From: Cryomorphaceae bacterium MED-G11
Lineage (GTDB): Bacteria; Bacteroidota; Bacteroidia; Flavobacteriales; Flavobacteriaceae
Direction of reading: 5' to 3'
DNA: 46,700 bases
Assembly (NCBI GenBank): GCA_002457075.1
Contig: NTKQ01000004.1
Span: 1 to 46,700 of the forward strand
Made by a program: the position numbers and the translations under genes. Position 1 is the stretch's first letter; the number at the start of each line of letters is the position of its first letter. Of the stretch, positions 37,859 through 44,814 are shown piece by piece. Under the pieces are notes generated by a model. It was not told where the DNA came from. It saw nothing but the letters and a program-made list of their open reading frames with translations, and searched no databases.

Positions 37859-38621
37859 CTTTATTTTTTTTAATTACTTCATTTGCTAAAGAAAGATAAT
37901 TTTTTGTTCCTTTTGATGTTACATCATAAGTTATAATATCTTTTCCAAAACCAGGTGCTTCCCCTAATTTTATATTTCTTTGAATAATTGTATTAAACAC
38001 AATATCACCAAAGTGTTTTTTGACTTCTTCAACAACTTGATTTGAAAGTCTAAGTCTAGAATCAAACATTGTTAATAATATTCCTTCTATATCAAGTTCT
38101 TCGTTATGTATTTTTTGAACACTTTTAATTGTATTAAGTAGTTTGCCTAAACCTTCAAGAGCAAAGTACTCACATTGAATTGGAATTATGACAGAATCAG
38201 AACTTGTTAGAGCATTAAGTGTTATTAAACCTAATGAAGGCGCACAGTCAATAAATATAAAATCATATAGATCTTTAATTTCGTTAATCTTCTCTTTTAG
38301 TTTGTACTCTCTGTTTTTTTCTTCAACTAATTCAATCTCAATTCCAACAAGATCAATGCTAGATTGAATTATGTCAAGATTAGGAGACTCTGTTTTTTTA
38401 ATAGCATCAGAAATATCTAGAGATCCAGAAAGTACTTGATATAATGATAAATTTTTATCATTTGGGTCAAAACCTAGTCCTGAAGATGCATTTGCTTGAG
38501 GATCAGCATCAATTATTAGGACTTTTTTTTCAAGTACTCCAATTGATGCAGCTAAATTTACACATGAAGTAGTTTTACCTACTCCTCCCTTTTGATTAGC
38601 TATTGATATTACTTTACCCAT
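37851..38621 (-). CDS. parA: Chromosome-partitioning ATPase ParA (Soj)
   Basis: Walker-type ATPase that moves ParB-bound origins. 256 aa. It begins KVISIANQKGGVGKTTSCVNLAA, the deviant Walker A motif of the MinD/ParA family. LIIDADPQANASSGLG and DFIFIDCAPSLGLITLNAL (Walker A' and B) follow. It lacks the N-terminal HTH of plasmid ParA, so it is the chromosomal type. Its order parA-parB with ftsB upstream (3-bp gap) is a housekeeping cluster, not a plasmid remnant. Confidence 0.97.
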   Translation of the reverse strand: MGKVISIANQKGGVGKTTSCVNLAASIGVLEKKVLIIDADPQANASSGLGFDPNDKNLSLYQVLSGSLDISDAIKKTESPNLDIIQSSIDLVGIEIELVEEKNREYKLKEKINEIKDLYDFIFIDCAPSLGLITLNALTSSDSVIIPIQCEYFALEGLGKLLNTIKSVQKIHNEELDIEGILLTMFDSRLRLSNQVVEEVKKHFGDIVFNTIIQRNIKLGEAPGFGKDIITYDVTSKGTKNYLSLANEVIKKNKDV

Positions 38622-38624
38622 TAA

Positions 38625-38942
38625 TTATTCTTTATCAGACTCATATTCAATTATAAATATGTCCTCATTATCTTTCTTTAAATTATACTTCTCTCTTCCA
38701 TAGTGTTCTAAACTATCTATATTTTGAAGTTTTTCAATAAGTTTTTGATCTTTATTTATCTCATCAGTTAGTGCTTCTTTTCTATTTTTAAGTTTTTTTA
38801 TTTCTTGATTTAATTCATCATGAATTAAAAGTGAATTAGAGTCTAAAAAAGTTATCCAGATTAAAAATGCAATTGAAATTATTAAATACTTAAAATAACT
38901 CTTATTAACTAAGGATTTTAAATTTTTTATAAAGTTATTCAT
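38625..38942 (-). CDS. Septum formation initiator, FtsB/DivIC family
   Basis: A small bitopic division protein (105 aa): cytoplasmic start, one transmembrane helix (about 19-34, YLIISIAFLIWITFLD), then a periplasmic coiled coil (about 42-75, with LNQEIKKLKNRKEALTDEI) and the family tail LEHYGREKYNLKKDNEDIF. FtsB/DivIC works with FtsL and FtsQ to activate septal wall synthesis. It is immediately upstream of parA (3 bp) in the same operon, so segregation and division genes are co-expressed. Confidence 0.92.
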   Translation of the reverse strand: MNNFIKNLKSLVNKSYFKYLIISIAFLIWITFLDSNSLLIHDELNQEIKKLKNRKEALTDEINKDQKLIEKLQNIDSLEHYGREKYNLKKDNEDIFIIEYESDKE

Positions 38943-38947
38943 TAAGC

Positions 38948-40090
38948 TTATTTTGGTAAAACTCTAAAAATACCTATTGCTTCAACGCTTATATATACAT
39001 AACCATCTGGACCTAGGTTAACATCTCTAACTCTTCCAATTCCAGGGAAAATTTTCTCTCTTTTAGTTACACCATTTTTATCAAATTCTAATCTTTCTAA
39101 ATAAAGAAATTTAAGTGATCCAACAAGAATGCTATTTTTCCACTCTGGGTATATGTCTGAATCTACATAAGCCATACCAGATGGAGCAATTGAAGGGGTC
39201 CAATAATAAAAAGGGTCTATAACATTATCCATTTTTTGGTACTTAGTTATTTCACTTCCACTGTAATTAATTCCATAAGTAGCTTTTGGCCATCCATAAT
39301 TTCTATCCTTTAACACATCTTCATCTTTAATTGGGTCTTTAATTATATTTATCTCGTCACCTCCTCTTGGTCCGTGCTCATGAATCCATATTTCTTTCTC
39401 ATTTAATCCCCTTATAATTCCTTGGGGGTTCCTGTGTCCATAACTCCATATTGCTTTTTTTGAGTCAACAGTATTATTAAACGGATTAGAATCTGGTATT
39501 GAGCCATCTTTATTTAATCTGTAAACTTTCCCACCATCCAATGAAATATTCTGTGGATTTATATCTCGATTACCTCTATCACCAATTGTGAAGAAAATAA
39601 ATTCATCAGTTACTAATATACTTCCACCATAATGTCTTTCCTCCTTTGAGTCTGGAGAAGCTTTGTATAAAATTTTTAGATCTGAAAGTTTATTGTTTAA
39701 AAAAATCGCTGAAAAGAGTGCAGTATTTGATCCTGAACCAGATTCAGTCACAGAAGCAGTAAAATAAATTTTATTATTTAGAACAAAATTTGAATCAACA
39801 GCAACATCCAGTAATCCACCTTGTCTTGATGAAATTATTTCTGGAACACCTTCAACTACATCTTTTTTTCCTTCTGATACATGATACATGATTCCCTTTT
39901 TATCAGTTACTAAAAAAGAATTATTGCTTGTAAAGCTTAATCCCCAGGGAATCTCAATGCCTTCAACAACCTTTTCAAGACTAAATAAATTTTCATCAAA
40001 GTCTTCAATTGGGGGATAGTTCTCAATTTGAGAACATGCAAAAGAGACATTCAATAATACTAGTGTATAAAATAAATTAGTTTTTTTCAT
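38948..40090 (-). CDS. PQQ-dependent sugar dehydrogenase family lipoprotein (GSDH/Asd type)
   Basis: A 380-aa six-bladed beta-propeller of the soluble glucose/sorbosone dehydrogenase family. The N-terminus is a lipoprotein signal with Cys near residue 19 (NVSFAC). Motifs are IPWGLSF, SSRQGGLLDVAVD, RHYGGSI with the family's active-site His, GDRGNRDINPQN, SYGHRNPQGI, EHGPRGGDEINI and NYGWPKATYG. It should oxidise sugars in the periplasm with PQQ as cofactor. PQQ synthesis genes are not in the window, and many homologues have no proven substrate. It lies 5 bp upstream of ftsB. Confidence 0.9.
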   Translation of the reverse strand: MKKTNLFYTLVLLNVSFACSQIENYPPIEDFDENLFSLEKVVEGIEIPWGLSFTSNNSFLVTDKKGIMYHVSEGKKDVVEGVPEIISSRQGGLLDVAVDSNFVLNNKIYFTASVTESGSGSNTALFSAIFLNNKLSDLKILYKASPDSKEERHYGGSILVTDEFIFFTIGDRGNRDINPQNISLDGGKVYRLNKDGSIPDSNPFNNTVDSKKAIWSYGHRNPQGIIRGLNEKEIWIHEHGPRGGDEINIIKDPIKDEDVLKDRNYGWPKATYGINYSGSEITKYQKMDNVIDPFYYWTPSIAPSGMAYVDSDIYPEWKNSILVGSLKFLYLERLEFDKNGVTKREKIFPGIGRVRDVNLGPDGYVYISVEAIGIFRVLPK

Positions 40091-40136
40091 AATTAACTCG
40101 AATTTAAAATAAATTAATCACTCAATGAAGTTTTTT

Positions 40137-41204
40137 TTAAATCAAGTCAATTAAACTGACATTTTGGTAATTTGTTTTTAGATAGTCTAGGGAGTGCTCC
40201 ATTAATTCTCCCATAGATTTTGACTTAATAAAGGACTCTTCTTTTGTGAATTTATATATTTCTTTTTTTAAGTTGTCAATATTTTTTGCAGAGCTAATAG
40301 TATCTTGTTTCATAATATCAACTAAGAGTTTCATTCTTTCATCTGAAATTATCAACCTTTTTGAAATTGTAGATCTTTCTTCAATTTTGTATTGAACAAT
40401 AGAATCTGTTTTTAATTTTTTTCGAACAAGATCCATCATTGGCTTATTCTCTTTGAAAAATTGAGGTCTATATACTGAAAATTTCCCCTCATATGATTGT
40501 TGATCAAAATCAATTGCTCTGATTTTATAAATTACTTGATCAAAGTCATGAATAGGTATTACAACATAATTATATGATCTCATATCTCCAAGAAGCCTAA
40601 TCATACACCTTTCATTAAATTTTACATATTCTTTAGCTATCTGAGATTTTTGATATCCAGAGCATTTAGGTAAATATTCCTTGATAAATACATCTCCTGG
40701 TATTCCGGCTATATGTTCTTCAATCAAAGATGACCTATTAACTAAAAAATTAAGATTTCTAGGTGATAACATATGCTCGAACTCAATCCCATATATTCTT
40801 GAAGCATCAGTTTTTTTTACATAAAAGTATGTGAAGTTATCATTTACAATATTTCTAATTTTTATTCTAAATGGTTTAGAGTTTCCAAATGTGCAATAAT
40901 CTACAGAATCAATATTCAAATATGGAATTGAAGTAGGGTTTCCATCAGAGTGAAGTAAAGTATATATTATTTTAAGATTTTCATCAATCTCATTTCGCTC
41001 ACTTTCATTATAGATCAATCTTACCCACAGTGTGTCCCTATCATTTTTATCATAAATATTTATAGAATCAGTATATCTTAATAAATCATCATAGGAAATA
41101 ACATCATTTATCCATCTATCGTGTTGTTTCAAAAAGCTTTCAAGTTTTTTTGAAATTGGATAAAATGGTTTTTTTTTTGAAATTAATTTTTTTTCAACTG
41201 TCAT
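40137..41204 (-). CDS. Unknown 355-aa protein with kinase-like signatures
   Basis: I do not recognise a named family. It has no signal peptide or membrane segment, so it is probably cytoplasmic. The middle region has an order reminiscent of protein-kinase-like phosphotransferases: strand-rich N-lobe (about 111-131) with FYVKK (K130/K131), E141/E143 in a following helix, EEHIAGIPGD, then LLGDMRSYNYVV (D207-x4-N212), then IRAIDFDQQ (D232-F-D234). D-x4-N followed by IDFD is the catalytic plus metal-binding signature of that fold. The C-terminal 90 residues are helical. It is the first gene upstream of the sugar dehydrogenase (46-bp gap). A near-consensus -7 box TATATTTA lies 4 nt before its ATG. 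Confidence 0.7.
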   Translation of the reverse strand: MTVEKKLISKKKPFYPISKKLESFLKQHDRWINDVISYDDLLRYTDSINIYDKNDRDTLWVRLIYNESERNEIDENLKIIYTLLHSDGNPTSIPYLNIDSVDYCTFGNSKPFRIKIRNIVNDNFTYFYVKKTDASRIYGIEFEHMLSPRNLNFLVNRSSLIEEHIAGIPGDVFIKEYLPKCSGYQKSQIAKEYVKFNERCMIRLLGDMRSYNYVVIPIHDFDQVIYKIRAIDFDQQSYEGKFSVYRPQFFKENKPMMDLVRKKLKTDSIVQYKIEERSTISKRLIISDERMKLLVDIMKQDTISSAKNIDNLKKEIYKFTKEESFIKSKSMGELMEHSLDYLKTNYQNVSLIDLI

Positions 41205-41284
41205 TAGTTAAATATACGATAAAGCTAAAAAAGTTAAAATGGTAAGATTAAGTGTTTTTGAAAAGAAGGGTAAAACTCAATTTG

Positions 41285-41359
41285 TCGGGGTGGCAGGATT
41301 CGAACCTGCGACCTCCGCGTCCCAAACGCGGCGCGATAACCGGGCTACGCTACACCCCG
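41285..41359 (-). tRNA. tRNA-Pro (anticodon UGG)
   Basis: Minus-strand cloverleaf of 75 nt. The acceptor stem is CGGGGTG/CACCCCG, the T arm has GGTTCGAATCC, and the anticodon stem CCGCG/CGCGG encloses loop TTTGGGA with anticodon TGG, which reads CCN proline codons. The discriminator base is A. The 3' CCA is not encoded (next bases read CAA), so it must be added by the CCA-adding enzyme. Confidence 0.97.
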
Positions 41360-41371
41360 AAAAATGAGTTG

Positions 41372-41402
41372 CAAATATAAGCTTTAATAGTTTCTAGCCA
41401 AA
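41372..41402 (-). promoter_or_regulatory. Canonical promoter for tRNA-Pro
   Basis: On the minus strand TTTG (41399-41402), a 19-bp spacer, then TATATTTG (41372-41379) is a perfect consensus. It ends 12 nt before the mature tRNA 5' end, giving a very short 5' leader. It sits just downstream of oxyR. Confidence 0.85.
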
Positions 41403-41425
41403 TAAAATCACTCGTGAAATTATTA

Positions 41426-42355
41426 TTAAGAAACTGGTGACATTATTTTTATGTCATTATATTTTATTTGACCTCTAATAACAGATGAGATAGTTGTCAT
41501 CAAGGCGTTTATAACAGGAAGTTTTAATTGACTTTTAGAATATATCATGCTTATTTCTCTAGCTGGAGCAGGATCTTCAAACGGTATTATATTTTGAAGA
41601 TTTTTTTGTGATAAATTATTTGAATGTAAATATGGAATAATTGTCATCCATGGCCCATTGTTTGAAAGATTAATTAATGTTTCAAAACTTCCACTTTTCA
41701 GTTCATATTGCTTATTTAAGTCTTCTAGTGAACATAGATTTAACACTTGGTTTCTAAAACAATGACCATCTTTAAGAATTAATAAATCTCCATTTGATAA
41801 ATCATTAACGTTAAGCATTTTATTGCCTGATAAAAAGTGATGTTCAGGAACGTAAGCAACAAATGGCTCATAGTAGAGAGGCCTTTCAATTATTCTGTCA
41901 TTATTTAATGGAGTTGCTGCAATTGCACAATCTATAGTATTATCCTCCAATTTTTGACTTAAAGTCTCAGTGTTAAATTCTTCAATTTTTAAATTTACAT
42001 TTTTATGCTTTTTAGTGAAGATGTTTAAAAATAAAGGAAGTAATGTTGAGCTTACAGTTGGAATTATTCCAACTTTAAGAGTACCTCCGATAATCCCTTT
42101 TTCTTCTGAGATTACATCATTCATTCTTGAAGATTCTTCGACAATTTTTCTGGCTTGAGATAACACCTTTTCACCAATTTCAGTTACTTGTAATGGTTTT
42201 GTTGATCTATTAAATATTATTACACCTAATTCTTCTTCTAGTTTTTGTACTTGCATACTAAGTGTTGGCTGAGTAACAAAACATTTATCAGAAGCAGTGG
42301 TAAAATTTCCATGCTCTGCTACAGCTAATGTATACCTTAATTGAGTTATAGTCAT
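41426..42355 (-). CDS. oxyR: Hydrogen peroxide sensor, OxyR-type LysR regulator
   Basis: LysR-family activator (309 aa). The N-terminal winged HTH is MTITQLRYTLAVAEHGNF with FVTQPTLSMQVQKLEEELG. The sensor domain carries C199 and C208 in GHCFRNQVLNLC, at the same positions and spacing as the redox disulfide of E. coli OxyR, which strongly supports peroxide sensing. The preceding TPLNNDRIIERPLYYEPFVAYVP also matches. It is divergent from the acyltransferase gene and has a consensus -7 box in its upstream region. The sodC gene lies 0.8 kb away. Confidence 0.95.
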   Translation of the reverse strand: MTITQLRYTLAVAEHGNFTTASDKCFVTQPTLSMQVQKLEEELGVIIFNRSTKPLQVTEIGEKVLSQARKIVEESSRMNDVISEEKGIIGGTLKVGIIPTVSSTLLPLFLNIFTKKHKNVNLKIEEFNTETLSQKLEDNTIDCAIAATPLNNDRIIERPLYYEPFVAYVPEHHFLSGNKMLNVNDLSNGDLLILKDGHCFRNQVLNLCSLEDLNKQYELKSGSFETLINLSNNGPWMTIIPYLHSNNLSQKNLQNIIPFEDPAPAREISMIYSKSQLKLPVINALMTTISSVIRGQIKYNDIKIMSPVS

Positions 42356-42378
42356 TATAAGTTTTATTTATTATTAAT

Positions 42379-42386
42379 CAAAACTA
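42379..42386 (-). promoter_or_regulatory. Promoter -7 box for oxyR
   Basis: On the minus strand TAGTTTTG matches TAnnTTTG, 23 nt before the ATG. The -33 region is a poor match, as expected for a regulated promoter. Confidence 0.45.
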
Positions 42387-42445
42387 AATAAAATATTATT
42401 ATTAAATTTTAAATAAATGTTAAATACTATTAGCATTTATGTTTT

Positions 42446-42453
42446 TATATTTG
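42446..42453 (+). promoter_or_regulatory. Promoter -7 box for the acyltransferase gene
   Basis: TATATTTG is a full consensus match, 17 nt before the TTG start at 42471. No clear TTTG at -33. Confidence 0.45.
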
Positions 42454-42470
42454 ATTTATAAAAATAAAGT

Positions 42471-43178
42471 TTGAAAAAAAATATTTTTGGTCAGACAATT
42501 TTCCTTAAAAGATTAATAATAGCAACAGTTGGCCTACTTACTCATAGGTCTTTTAGAAGTAAAAAATTTGAGATAATAGGTTCAGAAAACCTTATTAATC
42601 TTCCGGATAATAATGTATTATTTGTGAGTAATCATCAAACTTATTTTTATGATGTAATTGCTATGTTACATGTATTTAATTCGTCAATTAAGGGTAAAAT
42701 CGACTCTGTTAAAAGACCTAAGTATCTAATTAACCCAAAAACTAATCTTTATTATATAGCATCATTAGAAACTATGGGAAAATCATTTATTACTAAACTT
42801 TTAACATATGCAGGGGCAATTCTAATTCAAAGAAGTTGGAGAGACTCTGGAGAATCTGTTTCTAGAGAAGTTAGATCTGAAGACCCTAATAAAATTAAAT
42901 TAGCTCTTAAAGATGGCTGGGTTATTACCTTTCCTAGAGGAACAACTGATAATTCTATGCCAGTAAGAAAAGGAACAGCTCATATCATTAAAAATAATTC
43001 CCCCCTTATAGTTCCTGTTAAACTCTCAGGATTTAATGAAGTATTCCAAAGAAATGGACTAAAAATATTAAACAGAAAGAAAATATTTTCTATGGAGATA
43101 TGTAAACCTCTGAGAAGAAGTATTCATAAAAACTCCATTGATGAAATAACTTTGGAGTTAGAAAAAACTATTAATTAG
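42471..43178 (+). CDS. 1-acylglycerol-3-phosphate acyltransferase-like (PlsC family)
   Basis: A 235-aa lysophospholipid acyltransferase family member. The first motif is VSNHQTYFYDV, with H55 and D61, an Hx5D spacing instead of the usual Hx4D; I recall the same spacing in other flavobacterial members. The third motif is ITFPRGTTDNSMPVRKGTAHI (in place of FPEGTRS), and a proline block VPVKLSG follows. It probably acylates lysophosphatidate or a related lipid at the inner membrane. The start is TTG at 42471. Its 3' end overlaps convergent sodC by 8 bp. Confidence 0.85.
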   Translation: MKKNIFGQTIFLKRLIIATVGLLTHRSFRSKKFEIIGSENLINLPDNNVLFVSNHQTYFYDVIAMLHVFNSSIKGKIDSVKRPKYLINPKTNLYYIASLETMGKSFITKLLTYAGAILIQRSWRDSGESVSREVRSEDPNKIKLALKDGWVITFPRGTTDNSMPVRKGTAHIIKNNSPLIVPVKLSGFNEVFQRNGLKILNRKKIFSMEICKPLRRSIHKNSIDEITLELEKTIN

Positions 43179-43716
43179 TTACAAGTGGAATTTCGGTACT
43201 AATTTCCATGCATCCTATTCTTGGGCCTGAAGCACCTGAAGGTTGAGAAACATAGTCATCTTCACCATTATGTATGATAATACCTTTTCCTAAAATATCA
43301 ATATTTTCTTCACACCCTATACACCATAGGTCTGTACTAAAATTTACCATTCCATGACCAGAACTATCTACTTCAAAGTTTCCGATAGCACCAAGATGAA
43401 ATCCAGTTGGATCTCCCCATTTACTATGTTTTGTATCTGTTGGATTCCAGTGACTACCTGTACTAAGTCCATCATCAGATGAACAGTCTCCAAATTCATG
43501 AATATGAATAGCCTTAGTTCCTGGTTCAAGTCCAAATAGATGAGCTTCTAGAAATACTGAGTCATTTTTTTGAGTTAATGTTATAGTTCCTGAAATATCT
43601 GAATTGTTAATTGGATTGATAGTTTTTTTGATTGAAATTATTTCTTCATTCGTATTACAACTTATAGAAGCTAATAGTATTAAAAATATAATTATTTTTG
43701 TATTGAAATTTTTCAT
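43171..43716 (-). CDS. sodC: Copper/zinc superoxide dismutase lipoprotein with one altered zinc ligand
   Basis: Periplasmic or outer-membrane superoxide dismutase (181 aa) with a lipoprotein signal ending at C20. Copper ligands are present: H71 and H73 in HIHEFGDC, bridging H89 in SHWNP, and H149 in IIIHNGEDD. Zinc histidines H97 and H107 are present, but the zinc aspartate of the family (HxGDxG) is A110 in HLGAIGN. C78 and C169 can form the conserved disulfide, and WCIGC adds another pair. A consensus promoter box ends 4 nt before the ATG. oxyR nearby is consistent with oxidative defence. Confidence 0.94.
   Translation of the reverse strand: MKNFNTKIIIFLILLASISCNTNEEIISIKKTINPINNSDISGTITLTQKNDSVFLEAHLFGLEPGTKAIHIHEFGDCSSDDGLSTGSHWNPTDTKHSKWGDPTGFHLGAIGNFEVDSSGHGMVNFSTDLWCIGCEENIDILGKGIIIHNGEDDYVSQPSGASGPRIGCMEISTEIPLVTN
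43693..43700 (+). promoter_or_regulatory. Promoter -7 box for the DUF3089 gene, inside sodC
   Basis: TATTTTTG matches the consensus and lies 36 nt before the ATG at 43737. It falls inside the first codons of sodC, since the two divergent genes are only 20 bp apart. Confidence 0.4.
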
Positions 43717-43720
43717 TCAA

Positions 43721-43728
43721 CAAATTTA
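43721..43728 (-). promoter_or_regulatory. Promoter -7 box for sodC, abutting the ATG
   Basis: On the minus strand TAAATTTG matches the consensus and ends 4 nt before the sodC ATG. The -33 region (TTTC or GTTT at 18-19 bp) falls inside the DUF3089 gene. The layout equals that of ndk and suggests a leaderless transcript. Confidence 0.55.
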
Positions 43729-43736
43729 AAATAAAT

Positions 43737-44756
43737 ATGTTTAAAAGAAACTTATTAAAAATATATGTTCTATTGTGGTTTATAACTGGATGTAAAATAT
43801 CATATAAAACATATGATTTTGAAAATAGCCCAGAGATTGAAAAGCCAAACTATAGTAACAATAACAGTTGGGCAGTATTACCTGATAATTTTCCTGATGA
43901 AATTTTTCAATTTAAAAATGATACAAATAAAAAAGAAGCTGACGTCTTTTTTATTTATCCTACTTTGTTAGAAGGAAAAAATCAAAGAGAGTGGAATTCA
44001 AATATTTGGGATGAAGAAATTAGAGCTGATGTAATAAATAGGCCTGTAAAATATCAAGCATCTGCATGGATAGATGCTGGTAACCTTTACGTGCCGTTCT
44101 ACAGACAAGCTCATCTTAGAGTTTTTAATGAAAAATTTAAAGTAGATGGCGGTAAAGCTCTTGACTTAGCTTATAATGATATAAAAGAGGCATTTACTTA
44201 CTATTTAAAAAACTTCAACGAAGATAAACCCTTTATTATCGCCTCTCACAGTCAAGGAACTGTTCATGCAAAAAGACTTATATCAGAGTTTATTGATGGC
44301 AAGGAGCTTCAAAAAAAATTAATTGCTGCATACCTAGTTGGAATTAAGGTCACTGAAGATGAATTCATTAATATTAAGCCTATGAATTCACCTGATGAAA
44401 CCGGTGGATTTGTTTCGTGGAATACTTTTAAATTAAATAAATATCCAAGAAGTGATAATTATGAAAACTGGTTTAAAGGAGGTGTTACAACTAATCCTAT
44501 AACATGGGATGATTCTAGACAAGCAAAAAAAGAATCTCACAAAGGTGTTTTATCTAGAGATCTAAAAATCCTTCCAAAAAATATTGACATTAAATTAATA
44601 GATGGGATTGTTTGGTCTTCTCTTCCTGATGTACGTGGAAAGTTTTTTTTAAGACCAATCAGAAGTTATCATTTTGCAGATATTAATCTTTTTTGGGTAG
44701 ATATTAGTGAAAATGCTAAACTTAGAGTTCAGAATTGGTTTAAGAAAAACAATTAA
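43737..44756 (+). CDS. DUF3089-family lipoprotein, probable alpha/beta hydrolase
   Basis: A 339-aa lipoprotein (lipobox ITGC, C19). DUF3089 signs are ADVFFIYPTLL (residues 68-78) and the nucleophile elbow IIASHSQGT with S172, an S-x-G elbow like those of esterases and lipases. WVDISENAKLRVQNW closes the domain. Substrate is not known; lipids or esters are likely guesses. It stands alone, 20 bp from divergent sodC and 58 bp before the oxidoreductase gene. Confidence 0.85.
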   Translation: MFKRNLLKIYVLLWFITGCKISYKTYDFENSPEIEKPNYSNNNSWAVLPDNFPDEIFQFKNDTNKKEADVFFIYPTLLEGKNQREWNSNIWDEEIRADVINRPVKYQASAWIDAGNLYVPFYRQAHLRVFNEKFKVDGGKALDLAYNDIKEAFTYYLKNFNEDKPFIIASHSQGTVHAKRLISEFIDGKELQKKLIAAYLVGIKVTEDEFINIKPMNSPDETGGFVSWNTFKLNKYPRSDNYENWFKGGVTTNPITWDDSRQAKKESHKGVLSRDLKILPKNIDIKLIDGIVWSSLPDVRGKFFLRPIRSYHFADINLFWVDISENAKLRVQNWFKKNN

Positions 44757-44814
44757 TTACTTAATAAAATTATTATATATTTTTTATTAACTTGAAAAAA
44801 AATAAAACTTTACT

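Noticed and set aside
37851-38621. parAB as part of a plasmid or integrated element
   Set aside because: The ParA lacks an N-terminal HTH, and the neighbours (ftsB, lepB) are chromosomal core genes.
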